A stretch of 64,000 nt of DNA from Isochrysis galbana (GCA_018136815.1 CM030942.1:2617546-2681545), one strand, 5' to 3'. Shown: positions 1 through 10,512, numbered from the stretch's first letter. The notes: generated by a model from the letters alone, not told the origin. A program made the numbers and translations.

Positions 1-1
1 T

Positions 2-1513
2 GGCGAGCGCGCGCCGAGCGATTCCCAAATTGGTCTTCGTCAACACGGACCACTTCCCACTTCTGGCGCAGCGCGCAGCTCACGCTTGGCATGCTGCACA
101 ATTGCATCCATCTCACACAAAGAAAACCGTTCATCCTCCTCGGCGAACGGGTGCGTGATTCAGTCTACCGTTACAACTGGTGTGCGAAACGGCTTCAACC
201 GCCGTTTGCACAGTTTGATACCATTCTTTCGCAAAGCCGCCGACAACGTTGGGATGTATACCTGGGTGGTTGGGCTGTATGCAAATTACTATGTTCTGCA
301 ACGCCTCGATGAAGAGCTTCCTATCGAGCTCTCTTCTTCATCGAGTGCTTGGAAAACGTTCTATGATCAAATATGGTCTGCCTTCGATGGAAAGTCCAAT
401 CAGCATGACGTCCGCGCCTTCTTGAAACGCTACCATGGAGCACTGCACAGTGCATCAGAGCGAGAGAAGCAGGAAGCGGAGTGGGTGCTTCCCGCTCCAG
501 TGCCCTTCCAAATGCGAGACAATGCTTCTGCCGAACTCCAGCGTGCCACGATTTTGCATCTCAAAGGTGAGAGCGGTTTTATTTGGAAACGCACGCGTGT
601 TCACCTGCTCAACCGATTTGCGGAAGAACAAATGCGTCGACGCGGAGTAATCCACGACGGTACACGATATGTGGGATACGCTTTGGTTCAGTTACTGAAT
701 GAGTTGGAACCGCATGCAGTAGCCACCGTGCCGCTTGATTTGGCCACTCCCCCATTTCTGTGTATGGCTACTCCACTTTCCGCTACCACCACCTTGAAGA
801 GCGTGAAAGATCTGCAGGCCCACCTAGAAGCAGACCAGGAGCTTGTCGAGCTTGCCATCGAAATTGCGGATGAGGAAAGACAGCGGCTGGGAGGCAACAA
901 CTTTGGTTCGCGTAACCTCGTCGATGTGTTTCCTCATGCACGCCGGTACTCGTGCTGGGCGGAGGACTGGTGTGCTGCGTCTCATGTGCACTCAGGCGAC
1001 TCTGAAGAAACGAAGCAGCGCAAGAAGCGATATCTGCGATGTTGGGACGCGGCGAACATCAAACTTCCGAGGACATTTTCTCTGCTGCCACTTCCTTCGT
1101 GCAAACGGCGTATCGTGCAGTACGAGGGGACTGCACTGGCAACATTCATACTACAGTGGGTGTCGTCCTTTGCCGAAGAAGCTCGTGATTCTCTGTGCGC
1201 TCCGCACTCAGTGGCGACCTACAACTATGAGGATCTCACAGACGAGGTGGCTCATCTGCGAGGAGTGTATCGCGAGGGGCGCCGTCTGAAACAGTCGAGT
1301 AGCAACTCAACAGGTGTGCAGAAGGAGATATTGCAGTCTGAGTTGCATTCTCCGCGTGTCTCACCCCAAAAGGGCGTCTGTAGTTATGTTGGCGGGTGCT
1401 CTGTGGAGAAACCCAAGCGACCCCAATACCGGTGTCTTGCCTGTCGGGATGGAGTAGGGGCGTACTACCATGTTCGGTGTTTCTTTGCGTGCCATCGGTG
1501 TCATCTTGAGTAG
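2..1513 (+). CDS. Hypothetical protein with C-terminal Cys/His zinc-ribbon, 5' partial
   Basis: The frame is open from the left window edge to the stop at 1513, so the start is not visible; the first in-frame ATG is at 251. I do not recognise a full-length family. The last 45 residues hold a Cys-rich block (CSYVGGC ... RCLAC ... VRCFFACHRCH) whose spacing resembles the C-terminal zinc ribbon of PiggyBac-type transposases. The rest (helical, with LLNELEP and basic patches) shows no DDD motif that I can place. Another frame near the window start reads IPKLVFVNTDHFP and may be part of the same gene before a frameshift. Given the transposon-rich surroundings, a mobile-element protein is more likely than a housekeeping gene. 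That is inference. Confidence 0.45.
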   Translation, partial: GERAPSDSQIGLRQHGPLPTSGAARSSRLACCTIASISHKENRSSSSANGCVIQSTVTTGVRNGFNRRLHSLIPFFRKAADNVGMYTWVVGLYANYYVLQRLDEELPIELSSSSSAWKTFYDQIWSAFDGKSNQHDVRAFLKRYHGALHSASEREKQEAEWVLPAPVPFQMRDNASAELQRATILHLKGESGFIWKRTRVHLLNRFAEEQMRRRGVIHDGTRYVGYALVQLLNELEPHAVATVPLDLATPPFLCMATPLSATTTLKSVKDLQAHLEADQELVELAIEIADEERQRLGGNNFGSRNLVDVFPHARRYSCWAEDWCAASHVHSGDSEETKQRKKRYLRCWDAANIKLPRTFSLLPLPSCKRRIVQYEGTALATFILQWVSSFAEEARDSLCAPHSVATYNYEDLTDEVAHLRGVYREGRRLKQSSSNSTGVQKEILQSELHSPRVSPQKGVCSYVGGCSVEKPKRPQYRCLACRDGVGAYYHVRCFFACHRCHLE

Positions 1514-1931
1514 CATGGGGTTTTCCTCAATTTTTATCTGTTTTTGCATTTTCGTCGTTTTCGCACCTCATAAAAGTGGTCACAACCTTATGCTCATGTG
1601 CCAGGCTGCTTAGGGAGTCCTAGCTTGCCTATGAGGAGGCCCTCCAGCCAAAAATATTGGTGTTAGGGGGCCTACCGCTCTACCGCTCGCAGTGCCAACA
1701 CCGTAAAAACAGCTTTTACGGAAGTAGTAGGGTTAACCTCTAGGAGCGTGCCCCTCCCCCGTGGACGCCAAGTTATAAGCTTAGTTGAGAAGGGTCTCCA
1801 GGAGGGGGGAGACGAGGGGCAGAGAGAGAGCGCGGGCGCGGAGAAAAGATACCGGCGGGGGAGGGGATCGCGGCACGTGGTTTGCTCGAAGAAGAGCGGC
1901 GCGGGGGGGGGGGGCGGGGGGGGGGGGGCCA

Positions 1932-1932
<1 letters not shown>
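1514..1932. other. Intergenic, no gene seen
   Basis: This stretch lies between the zinc-ribbon ORF and the CT tract of the RPS15 gene. It contains a G-run near 1900-1928 and no recognisable coding or RNA feature. Confidence 0.4.
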
Positions 1933-2016
<84 letters not shown>

Positions 2017-2022
2017 CTCTCT

Positions 2023-2061
<39 letters not shown>

Positions 2062-2104
2062 CTCCCTCTCTCTCTCTCGCCGTCTTCCCCCACTCTCTCT
2101 CTCG
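1933..2104 (+). repeat. (CT)n tract in the RPS15 leader
   Basis: This is a long CT dinucleotide microsatellite with a few interruptions. It ends six bases before the RPS15 start codon and finishes in a polypyrimidine-CAG just ahead of the ATG. It yields long artefactual SLSLSL and RERERE frames on both strands, which are not genes. Its place on the coding strand suggests leader, promoter or splice-acceptor function. Confidence 0.8.
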
Positions 2105-2109
2105 CAGCC

Positions 2110-2921
2110 ATGGTGCGCGGCGCGTGAAGGGGGGGGGGGGGGGGCGGGGCAGAGGAACAGGGGGTCCATGAGGGAGGGGAGGCTCGAGTGAGCGGGGAGA
2201 GGGGGCTGTCGCGCTACTCTGCCGTGATCTACGCTTGCATCGCGCATGAGCTCAGCCGTGAGTCGGCCCATGGGCACGGATTGGCGCTGACCGTTCAGCC
2301 TCCGTGGACCATACACTGTCTGAGTGGCTCTGTGTGGGGTCTGCTTCCTCTGCTCTACACTGGGTCACGAGAACGGCCGGGAGGCCGGGCGGCCGACTGA
2401 AACCAGCGGGGCGAGGGACGTTCGACAGCCCGTCCGTTCACCCTCCTTGCCTGCGTGCCCTGCAGGCGGACGACGAAGAGCGCGCGGCCGAGCTCAAGAA
2501 GAAGCGGACCTTCCGCAAGTTCTCATTCCGTGGTATTGACCTGGATGCGTTGCTCGACCTCTCGACCGAGCAGCTAATGGACATCCTCCATGCGCGCGCG
2601 CGTCGGAGGTTCTCGCGCGGCCTGCTCCTCAAGCGCCCCGTCAAGCAGCTGAAGAAGAAGCTTGTCAAGGCGAAGAAGGACTGCGGCCCGCACGACAAGC
2701 CTGACGTTGTGAAGACGCATCTGCGCGACATGATCATCATCCCCGAGATGATTGGGTCCATCATCGGTGTCCACCAGGGCAAGGTGTTCACCACGGTTGA
2801 GGTCAAGGCTGACATGGTCGGCATGTACCTTGGCCAGTTCTCCATGACGTATAAGCCTGTGCGCCACGGACGGCCCGGTATTGGTGCTACCTCCTCGTCC
2901 AAGTTCGTTCCGCTCAAGTAA
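2110..2921 (+). CDS. RPS15: 40S ribosomal protein S15 (uS19)
   Basis: This is a core small-subunit protein of the head of the cytosolic 40S ribosome, near the decoding site. Exon 2 (2466-2921) encodes the whole conserved body: [52 protein letters not shown] and the C-terminal FVPLK. The codons before ADDEE show no start, but an acceptor (CCTGCAG) ends at 2465. An ATG at 2110-2112 is followed at once by a GTGCGC donor, so exon 1 is only the start codon. The intron is 2113-2465, and the product is 152 residues against about 145 in animals. An ATG|intron structure is known in other eukaryotic ribosomal protein genes. A second intron appears to overlap the stop codon. The polypyrimidine leader is typical of growth-regulated ribosomal genes. 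The family call is certain; exon 1 is inference. Confidence 0.93.
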
Positions 2922-3031
2922 GTGCTCCGCCATTGTCCTAGCGCCTCATCCATGAAGAGCGTGCGCTCGCGAGTTCCGCACGAGTGGCCGCACTCCGAGC
3001 ACCTCAACTGAGCCATTTCTGCCTCTCGCAG
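2918..3031 (+). other. Putative intron overlapping the RPS15 stop codon
   Basis: The last sense codon and stop (AAG TAA) overlap a perfect 5' splice site, GTAAGT, beginning at 2918. An acceptor CTCTCGCAG ends at 3031, and the next exon begins GTAAAC. Splicing out these 114 bases restores CTCAA|GTAA, the same last codon and the same stop. Spliced and unspliced RNA would therefore encode the same protein and differ only in the 3' UTR. Confidence 0.55.
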
Positions 3032-4160
3032 GTAAACTTCTCGCATGCTCTACCCTCTGGCACTCTTGGGACATGTGGCCGCGATGGCTGCGTCTGTGGC
3101 GTGAAGGAGGTGCATCTGGGGCATGTCGCGCGCCGCTATGGTGCGGCTTGTCGTTTGGGCGACTTGATCGCCCTGCGCGAACACACGAGCGTGGGCCGTG
3201 CCGTTGTGGATCATCTGACGCCCTCCGAGTTTGCAGTTGCTGTCCGGTCTGCTCGCATGCTAGGGTAGATGCGATCCGTCGTGTGTGAGGCCGGCTGTCG
3301 TCGTGTTCGCGTTGGAGTGGTTGAGGACACCGCTGATCTTTAAGATCTTGTGTTAGAGTACTTGCCACACTCAGTAAAACAATTGAGAGTTTGGGCAGCA
3401 GCACGTTGAAGCTCGCACTCACCCTACCGTCATAACGTTCCGCTGCGGCCACTCGCTCCGAGCCACCGGAGCCGAAACTTCATAATATTCTTACCGCACT
3501 CGCGGCGAATGGAACCACTACCTACACGTAGTGTACTTTCTACATCCCCACTCCCCGCCAGCCCTTCCCCCCTCCCGCCATCAAGCGGCTCCCTCCGTGC
3601 ACTACTAGGGTGCGCTTGCGCAAACCTTTGCACTCGGCGAGACCGACGACATGCTCTCGCCTCCCTCGGTCGACAACTAATATTATACTTAGTTCATAGG
3701 GATGTAACATTGGGAGACGCGCCTCATGCTCGTGGCGCCCCGCTCCGCGCTACGCCGCTGCCTCGGGCCTCAGGCTTGTACTTTGTTCAATAAAGCTAAA
3801 AATAATATTTTTTTTATTTTTAGCAAATTTTTATGGATCGCGAAGCGGCAAAGGAATGGGACTAGCGCTCACTCATGACAGGACTCCCTGCCGCGGCAAG
3901 CGCAAGCACACTGCCCCCCTTGTGCCACCCAGCTCTTCACTAGCCTTCTACCTGCGCTAGCCGGAGCGCCCCTCCCTCCACACTCAGACAGCCCCCCACG
4001 CCAGGATCCTGTATTGGTCTCGCAGGCAAGGGGGCCTAATGGGAGGGTGAGGAGCAACTCCTCAAAGAGGAGCTGTGGGGAAGGAGATGTCTGAGTGGCG
4101 GCGCTATACCCTTGCGCTAGGCATGGGCAGCGACGCCGCCTCAAGACATGTCCTCCCTCT
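3032..4160. other. RPS15 3' UTR and intergenic DNA
   Basis: I see no gene here. The first part is probably RPS15 3' untranslated sequence. The phrase CAATAAAGCTAAAAATAAT occurs at about 3788-3806 and again at about 4953-4971, so it probably marks the end of a dispersed repeat. Confidence 0.4.
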
Positions 4161-4540
4161 TGTCTTGAGTCGAAATTTTTGGTGCTTGAAACAGAGGACG
4201 AGGGGGTTTGTGCTTCTTGGGTTGGTTGTAGATGGAAGAGGGAGTGGGAAAGGAAGTGAAGCGTTGAAAGAGGGCCCAAGGCAGGGCACTGAGTTGTAGG
4301 TACTTGTGGCCCACAAGAGTGGGGCGAAGACGAGAAGTGTATCAACATGTGTCTTGAGTTCAAATTTTTGGTGCTTGAAACACAAGGCGAGGGGGTTCGT
4401 GTTGTTTAGGTTGGTTGTAGTGTGAAGGGGGAGTGGGAGAGGGAGTCAAGTGTTGAAAGAGGGCCCAAGGCAGGGCACTGAGTTGTAGGTACTTGTGGCC
4501 CACAAGAGTGGGGTGAAGATGAGAAGTGTGTCAACATGTT
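4161..4540. repeat. Tandem duplication, two units of about 189 bp
   Basis: The block starting TGTCTTGAGT at 4161 is repeated from 4350 with few changes (TTTTTGGTGCTTGAAACA, GGGCACTGAGTTGTAGGTAC and CCCACAAGAGTGGGG recur in order). No coding function is evident. Confidence 0.8.
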
Positions 4541-6054
4541 GGAAAACAGAGGCATTGAGTGCTCTCTGTGGAAGATTGATGGTTGTGAAGTGCCCTCCCA
4601 TGTTGGGTGCACTGATGGTAGAGGTTTCCACCATGGGGAGGGCAGCTGAACTGCCCTCCCACATGAGGTGCTCTTGGGGTGGGAGGGTTTCCCACTGTTG
4701 GAGGGGGTCTCAACGACCCCCTGCATGATGCGCGGAGCCATGGTGGCAACCTGTTCGGTGCCAGTGCTCGCCACCCCGCGCGCTCGCGCGGGTGTGGTTT
4801 GGATGGGCTGGATGGGCTTTGAGAGTGCTTTCTGACGAGCCGCCTCGGGCGGCGTGGGGCGTCCCAGGTGGGGCGCAGTGGCGAGGGTCGCCTGAGGCTC
4901 GGGAGCGGTCGCGGCACGCTCCATAGTTCAAACTATAACAATAGTTTTTTCTCAATAAAGCTAAAAATAATAGGCGCATAGAGAGATAGCAGATAGCGTT
5001 GCCAGCCATCCTTTACATGCCTGGTGCGGGTGCCAACCAACGAGAGCCACAGCTCGTGCGCGCGCATGGATGGCGCGAGGGCCACCGGTCAAAAGGCGAG
5101 GCGATACACCGCACCATTGCGTAGTTGCCCTAACAATAGAAGCGCAAACACACGCCGACAGACGAGAGGCGGCTGAGTAGAAGAAGCAAATACCGAAGAG
5201 AAGGGTAGGGCGGCAGCAAAGTGTAGGAGCACAAGCTGACGATCATGCATGGAAGACGTTGGAGCTGCGTCAAAGACCGGGATGTACAGCCTAGACTAGG
5301 TGTGGGCGAAAGGGGCGCGCACACATGGGAAGATGAGTAACGGGCTTCCCTACTGTGAAGGGGGGCTTCGATGTTTTCAGGCAATCGTTGCTGTTGCTGA
5401 AGTGTAATCGGCGCGGCCGACATCTGCATGCATTGAATGCCACCATCGGCTGCTCCAACACATGTGATAACCCCCAACAGTTCCGTACATCAAGATAGTC
5501 GAATTGTACATATGTCCAAGCTGCGGTGTGCAGCTACAAGGAGTCGACGCAAGCCACCGCAGAGTGAGATCTGGCCGCGAAGCACATCAGATGTTATAAA
5601 GGTGCGCCGCACAGTGTCCGTGTACTATGGGATGGGGATGCGCGTACGCGAAAGGATTGCCATCAAGAAGCCATGCCACAAGGTGGAAGGGCCTCGCAGC
5701 ATCGCCCATGCCGAAAGCACTGCGAGTAAAAGCTCCGACGCAAACCAAACTCGATGTGTGGATGGGGGACGAGGCAGAGGGGGCCGCCCAAGGAGCGGCG
5801 CGTCGGAGCGCACGGCGATAGACACAAGCGGCGAGCGGCCACCAAGGGCGCGGCCCGTCCAAGTGTGATGGCATGCGGCCAACCACCAATCAGCACGCTG
5901 CACGCGGGGTCGAAATAGCGGGCCCGGCTACGCGGCAGACTCAGCAGGGGCAGGGGGGGGATGGCGGGAGAAATGGCTGCGTGACGGTGCGCGCACGCTG
6001 ATAGGAGCACCCGCCAAGAGTGGCGCTCGTCGCCCGGGGAAGGAGTGGCTGCTC
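4541..6054. other. Intergenic, no gene supported
   Basis: Only short overlapping frames in several phases are present, none with a recognisable domain. It lies between the tandem duplication and the Mpv17-like gene. Confidence 0.4.
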
Positions 6055-6729
6055 CTAGCTCAGCGCCGCGTCATCGCGCGCGGAGATTGTGCTCAAGATA
6101 ATGAGCCAAAAGAAGGAGACGAGGGCGATAAATGCGATGCGGTATTGGGGCGGCACGACGCCGAAGGTAAAGCACTGTGCCGGCGTCCAGATCAACCAAT
6201 ACTTGATAAGCAGATCCTCTTTGACGTCGGCAATGTACCTGCGGAGGCCTTCGGCCGGCGACTCGGCAAAGGCGATCGCCTTGATAAGGTAGGCGACAGG
6301 TAGGCAGAGGAAGGGTGTGAGTACGAGTTGGTCGAAGAGCACCTTAGTTGCTAGCGTGGCAAGATCATCGCTTGTGCCGAACCAGCGGGGAAAGCACTCG
6401 TTGAAGAGGTAGTACTGCGTGGCGCCCTGGTACAGCCCTCCGTATAAGAAGAAGGCGGTCGTGCGTCGCCAGACGATATCTGGAAGCTCCAGGAGCGCGG
6501 GGAGCGTCGCGAGCGTGCGCGGCGAGACGGAGAGGGCTGTCCGACGGTGCGCGCGGCGCGTCCCACCCCCGCCCTCCGCCGATCGCCCTGCCTGCTCTAC
6601 GCTCTGCTCTCTGGTCTGGGCAATGAGGTCAGAGGCCGTCGCCTTGATGGCAGTGATGGTGAAGGCCGAGGCGTATGGCGCAGAGCTCAACCACTCGTCG
6701 AGCAGCTCAAGAGCTGGCGAGAGCTCCAT
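6055..6729 (-). CDS. Mpv17/PMP22 family membrane protein
   Basis: This is a small integral membrane protein of the Mpv17/PMP22 family, which sits in mitochondrial inner or peroxisomal membranes and is linked to metabolite passage and mtDNA maintenance. The family hallmarks appear in order: SDLIAQT after a first hydrophobic helix, WRRTTAFFLYGGLYQG, KVLFDQLVLTPFLCLPVAYL, then the signature LIKYWLIWTPAQCFTFGVVPPQYR and a last helix FFWLIILS. I chose MELSP at 6729 because a CT-rich leader ending in CAG lies just upstream on the coding strand; the longer frame is GA/CT repeat. A short in-frame intron is likely between SDLIAQT and WRRTTAF. The preferred version is GTGGGA...CTTCCAG, 6480-6566, giving 195 residues; an alternative is 6487-6600. 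Unspliced, the insert is a Gly/Arg-rich stretch foreign to the family. Confidence 0.85.
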   Translation of the reverse strand: MELSPALELLDEWLSSAPYASAFTITAIKATASDLIAQTREQSVEQAGRSAEGGGGTRRAHRRTALSVSPRTLATLPALLELPDIVWRRTTAFFLYGGLYQGATQYYLFNECFPRWFGTSDDLATLATKVLFDQLVLTPFLCLPVAYLIKAIAFAESPAEGLRRYIADVKEDLLIKYWLIWTPAQCFTFGVVPPQYRIAFIALVSFFWLIILSTISARDDAALS

Positions 6730-7330
6730 CGCGGGAGCGGCCGCCCGCGCCACTGGAAGGGGAAATGGGAGGGGGGGAGGGGGGAGCGGAGAGAGGGGAG
6801 CGGCAGAGACAGCGCTCTCCTCGGCCTCCCTCCTCCCTCTTTCTCTTTCTCTCTCTAGTTCTATTCCCCCTCCCTCGGAGAACCCTTGTCGCAGTGCGAG
6901 GGGAGGAGCCATCGCGATGCCCAGCACACCGCAGAGGAGGGACAGCATCCTCCTGCCCCTCTTCCCCTCCCCCCTCTCTCTCCCTCTCTCTCTCCCTCCC
7001 TCCCTCCCTCCCTTTCTCTCTCTCTCTCTAGAAGGGAGAAGATCGTGCTGCTGTCTGTCCCGACGCACTTGTGGGTCGGTTTATTCGTGGCAAACCTCAT
7101 TTATTCACGAACTGCCCGCCTCTCTTTCTATGATTCCCCTCTCCTTTATCTCTCTCGTGTACTTCTGAGAGAGATGTGTCGTGCGCCTCTCTTTCTTTTC
7201 CCCTCTCCTTCTCTCTCTCTCTCAAAGGCACAAACATACATATATATGCCTGTCTCTCTCTCCCTTGAAAAGATCCCTCCCTCCTTTCCCCTTCTTCTTT
7301 TCCTCTAGAGACTCGACCCATCTATTATAC
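6730..7330. repeat. Pyrimidine-rich low-complexity DNA upstream of the Mpv17-like gene
   Basis: CT/CCCT microsatellites alternate with short unique pieces. On the gene's coding strand, bases 6753-6800 form a polypyrimidine tract ending in CAG 23 bases before the ATG. The rest has no supported gene. Confidence 0.6.
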
Positions 7331-7780
7331 TCCTAGACCCCCCCTCTCAAAGAACAGGGGGGGGGGGGGGGGGACCTCTCCCTCTCCAAAGAACAGGGGA
7401 ACTAACGTAAAGACTGCCGAGGTAGATTCCCTCTAGTCGATAGTTGCTGTCCCCCCCCCCCCCCCACTCCCCTCGCCAACAGTGGCAAGAAACTATTTTT
7501 GGTTCGCGCCTTCGCCAAACTTCGTTTCCCCTCTGTCGCGTGCCTAAGGGTTCACCCCCCGGCTGTATCTGTATATCTGTATGTTTCCCCCCAGGAGCCA
7601 ACCCCCCCCCGATAGCTATCGGGGGGAAATTTTATTCCCGATCGCCAACAGCCAACAGCACCCCCGAGAGTGAACCGCTTCGTCCGTCGCTAGCCGCCCT
7701 TGTCTCACGTTTCCGTGTGTGCGACTCTATCGGGGTATCTGGAGACCGGTGTGGCCCTAGGTTAGTCTATATTTAGGGTT
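7331..7780. other. Homopolymer-rich spacer
   Basis: G-runs at about 7361-7373 and C-runs at about 7451-7464 dominate this stretch. I see no gene. Confidence 0.4.
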
Positions 7781-7910
7781 TAGGGCGGTCAAACACGCCT
7801 TTTAAATTCTAAGGGTGAAAATTCACTAAGTCAAGATTGAGGTTTAATCACACGATTTTTAGGCTATTACATTACACTGGAAATGGGTATATTAGGGAGA
7901 ATCTTATATT
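7781..7910 (+). mobile_element. Left end of the TAGGGCGGTC TIR transposon family (copy 1)
   Basis: TAGGGCGGTCAAACACGCC followed by CTAAGGGTGAAAATTCACTA matches the left end of the complete element at 30128 over roughly 110 bases, including GAAATGGGTATATTAGG. I could not place a matching right end, so this copy is probably truncated. Confidence 0.6.
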
Positions 7911-8173
7911 GGCTCCAGCGAGAATTTCGTTTCAGACCCACCCAAATTTCGTTTCGAAATTTTGCTTGCCCTGACTTGTCGTATTCCCTACGATGACAGA
8001 CTTTTACTTCTAACATGTGGGTAGGCGGCTTGCCTTCAGACTTTTTTTTGATCCATTCCAATCGCTTCAGTACTATATCAGCAGGCGCCCTTCCATTTGT
8101 AGACATGGTTGAGCACTGTGAGGTGGGTGTCTGCCTTTACTCAAATACTAGAAGATTTTTTGGTACCGGGAGC

Positions 8174-8600
8174 GTATTTGGAAACGAGGGGTACCAAACG
8201 AAGGCATACGACCTCGGGCGGGAATCACATTCCAGGAGCACTCCGGAGTCGAGGGGGCGGAGGGAGAGGTGGGGTCGACAAAGAGGGAGAGCAGGGGCGC
8301 AGGGACAGGGCGCAGGGGCAGGAGGGGTACCTGTGACGCGGCCGAGACTGGGGCCGCCCCCGCGCCTTCACCCTCCCTCGCCCTCCCACCCCTAGGACTG
8401 GGACTCCCTCGTGGTGGCCCCGCATCGCGTATTTGGAAACGAGGGGTACCAAATGAAGGCAAACGACCTGTTATTTTAAGCCTCAAGGTCTCGTCGATTG
8501 GTATAACGCCTCTTCTCTTACTTTCTCTCGATGTCATCAAATGTTCCATGACTGTCTTTTGTCTTCTCTCTGTCGCATCCAGAGTATTTTATATACTCTA
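8174..8600 (-). repeat. Two copies of a LINE-associated 5' sequence
   Basis: The phrase GTATTTGGAAACGAGGGGTA is at 8174 and 8429 and again at 23190, upstream of a LINE endonuclease ORF. The part from 8462 to about 8600 (TCAAGGTCTCGTCGATTGG and onward) recurs inverted at about 38020-38150. These are probably 5' fragments of one LINE family lying on the minus strand. Boundaries are approximate. Confidence 0.5.
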
Positions 8601-8605
8601 GGCGG

Positions 8606-9030
8606 ATGCGGTGCTTCTATCAATGTGTAGTGTGTGAGAAAATTGAGTGAGTTTTGTTTTTGCCAACGAGTTGCCTCGAAGCTCCGCCGCATTGCACGCC
8701 GCATTTGTTCGTTCGTCCTTACTTGTTTCGTTGATTTGTTTGTGATGCGCGATGTTGCGTTAGTTTTCGGAGTTTTCTTGTTGGTGAGTGAGTGATGTGG
8801 GGTGGTGTCTCGTGGGCCGTCGTCGCGATGTAGCGCGCCCTTTCCCCCGCTCTCTCAAGACTTCTCTTCACTCATGCCCTAGCCCCGCTGAGACTTGCCC
8901 CACGATCAAGCACGAGCTTGATTTCACAGTTTGAAGACATCCCTCACTCACCCGCACGCCCCCGCCACACATCTCGACGACCATCACAATGCGCACAAGC
9001 CCGCACATGCGCATGGTGCACATGCCCGTC
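8606..9030. other. Intergenic, no gene supported
   Basis: AT/GC-mixed sequence without a recognisable feature. Confidence 0.35.
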
Positions 9031-9264
9031 TCACTCATCACCCCGCCCTGACCCATGGGGGCTCTTCATCATCTTGGCCATCTTGATTGCCCGTTGAACC
9101 CGCCGCTCTTGTTCAGCACGGCGAGCGTCGACCTCGCTTGGGACGTGCTCCCACGGCGACATTGACCGCCTCTCGCCCCCCTTCGTCGTGTAGCCATTGC
9201 GCGCCTCCAAGAAGTACTTCCGGAGCTCGGTGTGGCGGATGTCGATCTCCTTCTCGCTCATCAT
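9031..9264 (-). CDS. Small hypothetical charged protein
   Basis: This frame encodes about 77 residues beginning MMSEKEIDIRHTELRKYF. It is charged and probably helical, with codon use like the host genes. I do not recognise it. The region just upstream on this strand is interrupted by the SINE-like element at 9430-10188, so it may be the remnant of a larger gene. It could equally be a chance frame. Confidence 0.25.
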   Translation of the reverse strand: MMSEKEIDIRHTELRKYFLEARNGYTTKGGERRSMSPWEHVPSEVDARRAEQERRVQRAIKMAKMMKSPHGSGRGDE

Positions 9265-9429
9265 GACTCTGTCGCTCGCTCGCTCGCTGCTGTCGCTCGA
9301 CGCTCCGTCCGCTGTCTTTCCTCCCCTCCCTCCTATGTGACTTCTCTCCCCCACTCTAATAATAGAGTTGTCGGAGATCGTACCTCACTGCATCTCGCGT
9401 GTCTTCGCGGAATCATTCCCTCCCTTTCG

Positions 9430-10188
9430 AGAACTAAGTTTATACTTGGTTCGCCCATGGGGGGCCACGAGCCCCCCTCTCTCTCCACTCCTCCCCTGCC
9501 GTGGGGGAGGAACCACCCATCCTCCTGGCATGCCTGATGGCTTGCCAGGAGGCCACTGCCCTGCTGACCCACTCTCCCACTGACAGGCACGCCTGGATCG
9601 CTCGTCCTGGCCCCTCGTGGCCAGCCCATCGCTCCAACCCCCCCTCCCCCCCTGTTCGACAGGCAGACAGGTGCAGACTGGGGGCCCCAGAGGCTCAGGA
9701 GCGCCAGCGAGGGAGAGGCAGGGGAGGCCAGGGCCCAGCCCCAGCCTCCTCTGCCCCCTGAGCTGGCCTCCAGGAGCCTCCAGGGGTCGCCAGCAAGCAG
9801 CTGCAGGCCTGGCGCAGGCACGCCATCGCGCGTGCCGCAGGAGAGAGGAGAGGGAGCGCGGAGAATGGGGTGGGCGGAGCAAGAGCTCCGCCCACCAAAA
9901 AATATGTAAGTCCCGCACCTGTTCACAAGAGAATTCGGGACTGAGGACGCCGCCAGCCCGGTAGGCATAGGAGGAGAAGAGGAGAACGGATCACCGGGGG
10001 GGGGCGCGGGCCACCGACCAGATCAAAGCCCTTTTCCCCTATCCCCCTAGTAGTGCACGGGGGGAGTCGCCTGATGGCGGGGGGGAAAGGGCCGGCGGAG
10101 TGGGGGTGTAGAAAGTTTTGCTGCGTGAGTAGAAAGTAGAGGGTCCACGGCCGCGTGTGCGGTGAGACTATTAAGAAATTAATTAATT
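9430..10188 (+). mobile_element. SINE-like retroposon, copy 1 (759 bp) with 19-bp target duplication
   Basis: The element starts near ACTAAGTTTATACTTGGTT and ends in an AT-rich tail (GAAATTAATTAATTAA). It is flanked by a perfect 19-bp direct repeat, AATCATTCCCTCCCTTTCG, at 9411-9429 and 10189-10207. The copy at 49065-49815 is highly similar along its length and has its own, different 18-bp duplication. Long variable-length duplications and a 3' tail are typical of target-primed reverse transcription. There is no coding capacity, so it must depend on a LINE. I see no clear tRNA-like promoter at its 5' end. Confidence 0.9.
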
Positions 10189-10254
10189 AATCATTCCCTC
10201 CCTTTCGTTGTTGTTATTGCAGATTGTTTCTCTTTCTTCGTTGATTGCCGTTGT

Positions 10255-10512
10255 TTGCAGGAGATGAGACGCGTGTCGTCTGCGGTTGCACCCACCGCAA
10301 CACCCACCACGCCAACGCTGATGGGGGGAGACTTCAACTGCGTAGAAAGCGTCGAAGCCGACACACAAGGACTTGGGGCGACGCCATATGCAAAAATCCA
10401 CGGGGACCCGACACACCATACACGAAGGAAGACTGCGCACAATACCTCGACCAACTCCCGGAAGTATTCGAACACGCGGGTCCCTAGCGAGGCGCTGAAG
10501 AACGGCGCATAG
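10255..10512 (+). pseudogene. LINE endonuclease (EEP) remnant
   Basis: This short frame contains TLMGGDFNCVES, the GDFN motif of the APE-type endonuclease/exonuclease/phosphatase fold found in LINE ORF2 proteins. Flanking residues do not continue the fold and no reverse transcriptase follows, so it is a decayed piece. The TRIM-like element begins 24 bases downstream. Confidence 0.35.

Noticed and set aside
1672..2316. Long Ser-Leu and Arg-Glu frames on both strands
   Set aside because: They are translations of the CT microsatellite and break up outside it.
4161..4540. CRISPR-like array
   Set aside because: Only two long units without spacers, in a eukaryotic genome; a simple tandem duplication.
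6601..7068. N-terminal extension of the Mpv17-like protein
   Set aside because: The extension is translated microsatellite; the family start fits the ATG at 6729.
7771..7788. Two TTTAGGG units resembling plant-type telomere repeat
   Set aside because: Only two units, and the second is the terminus of a TIR transposon family.
9333..9968. Long frames on both strands in the 750-bp element, also at 49046-49777
   Set aside because: The frames lie in a GC-rich SINE-like repeat with target duplications; they have no domains, and frames differ between copies.
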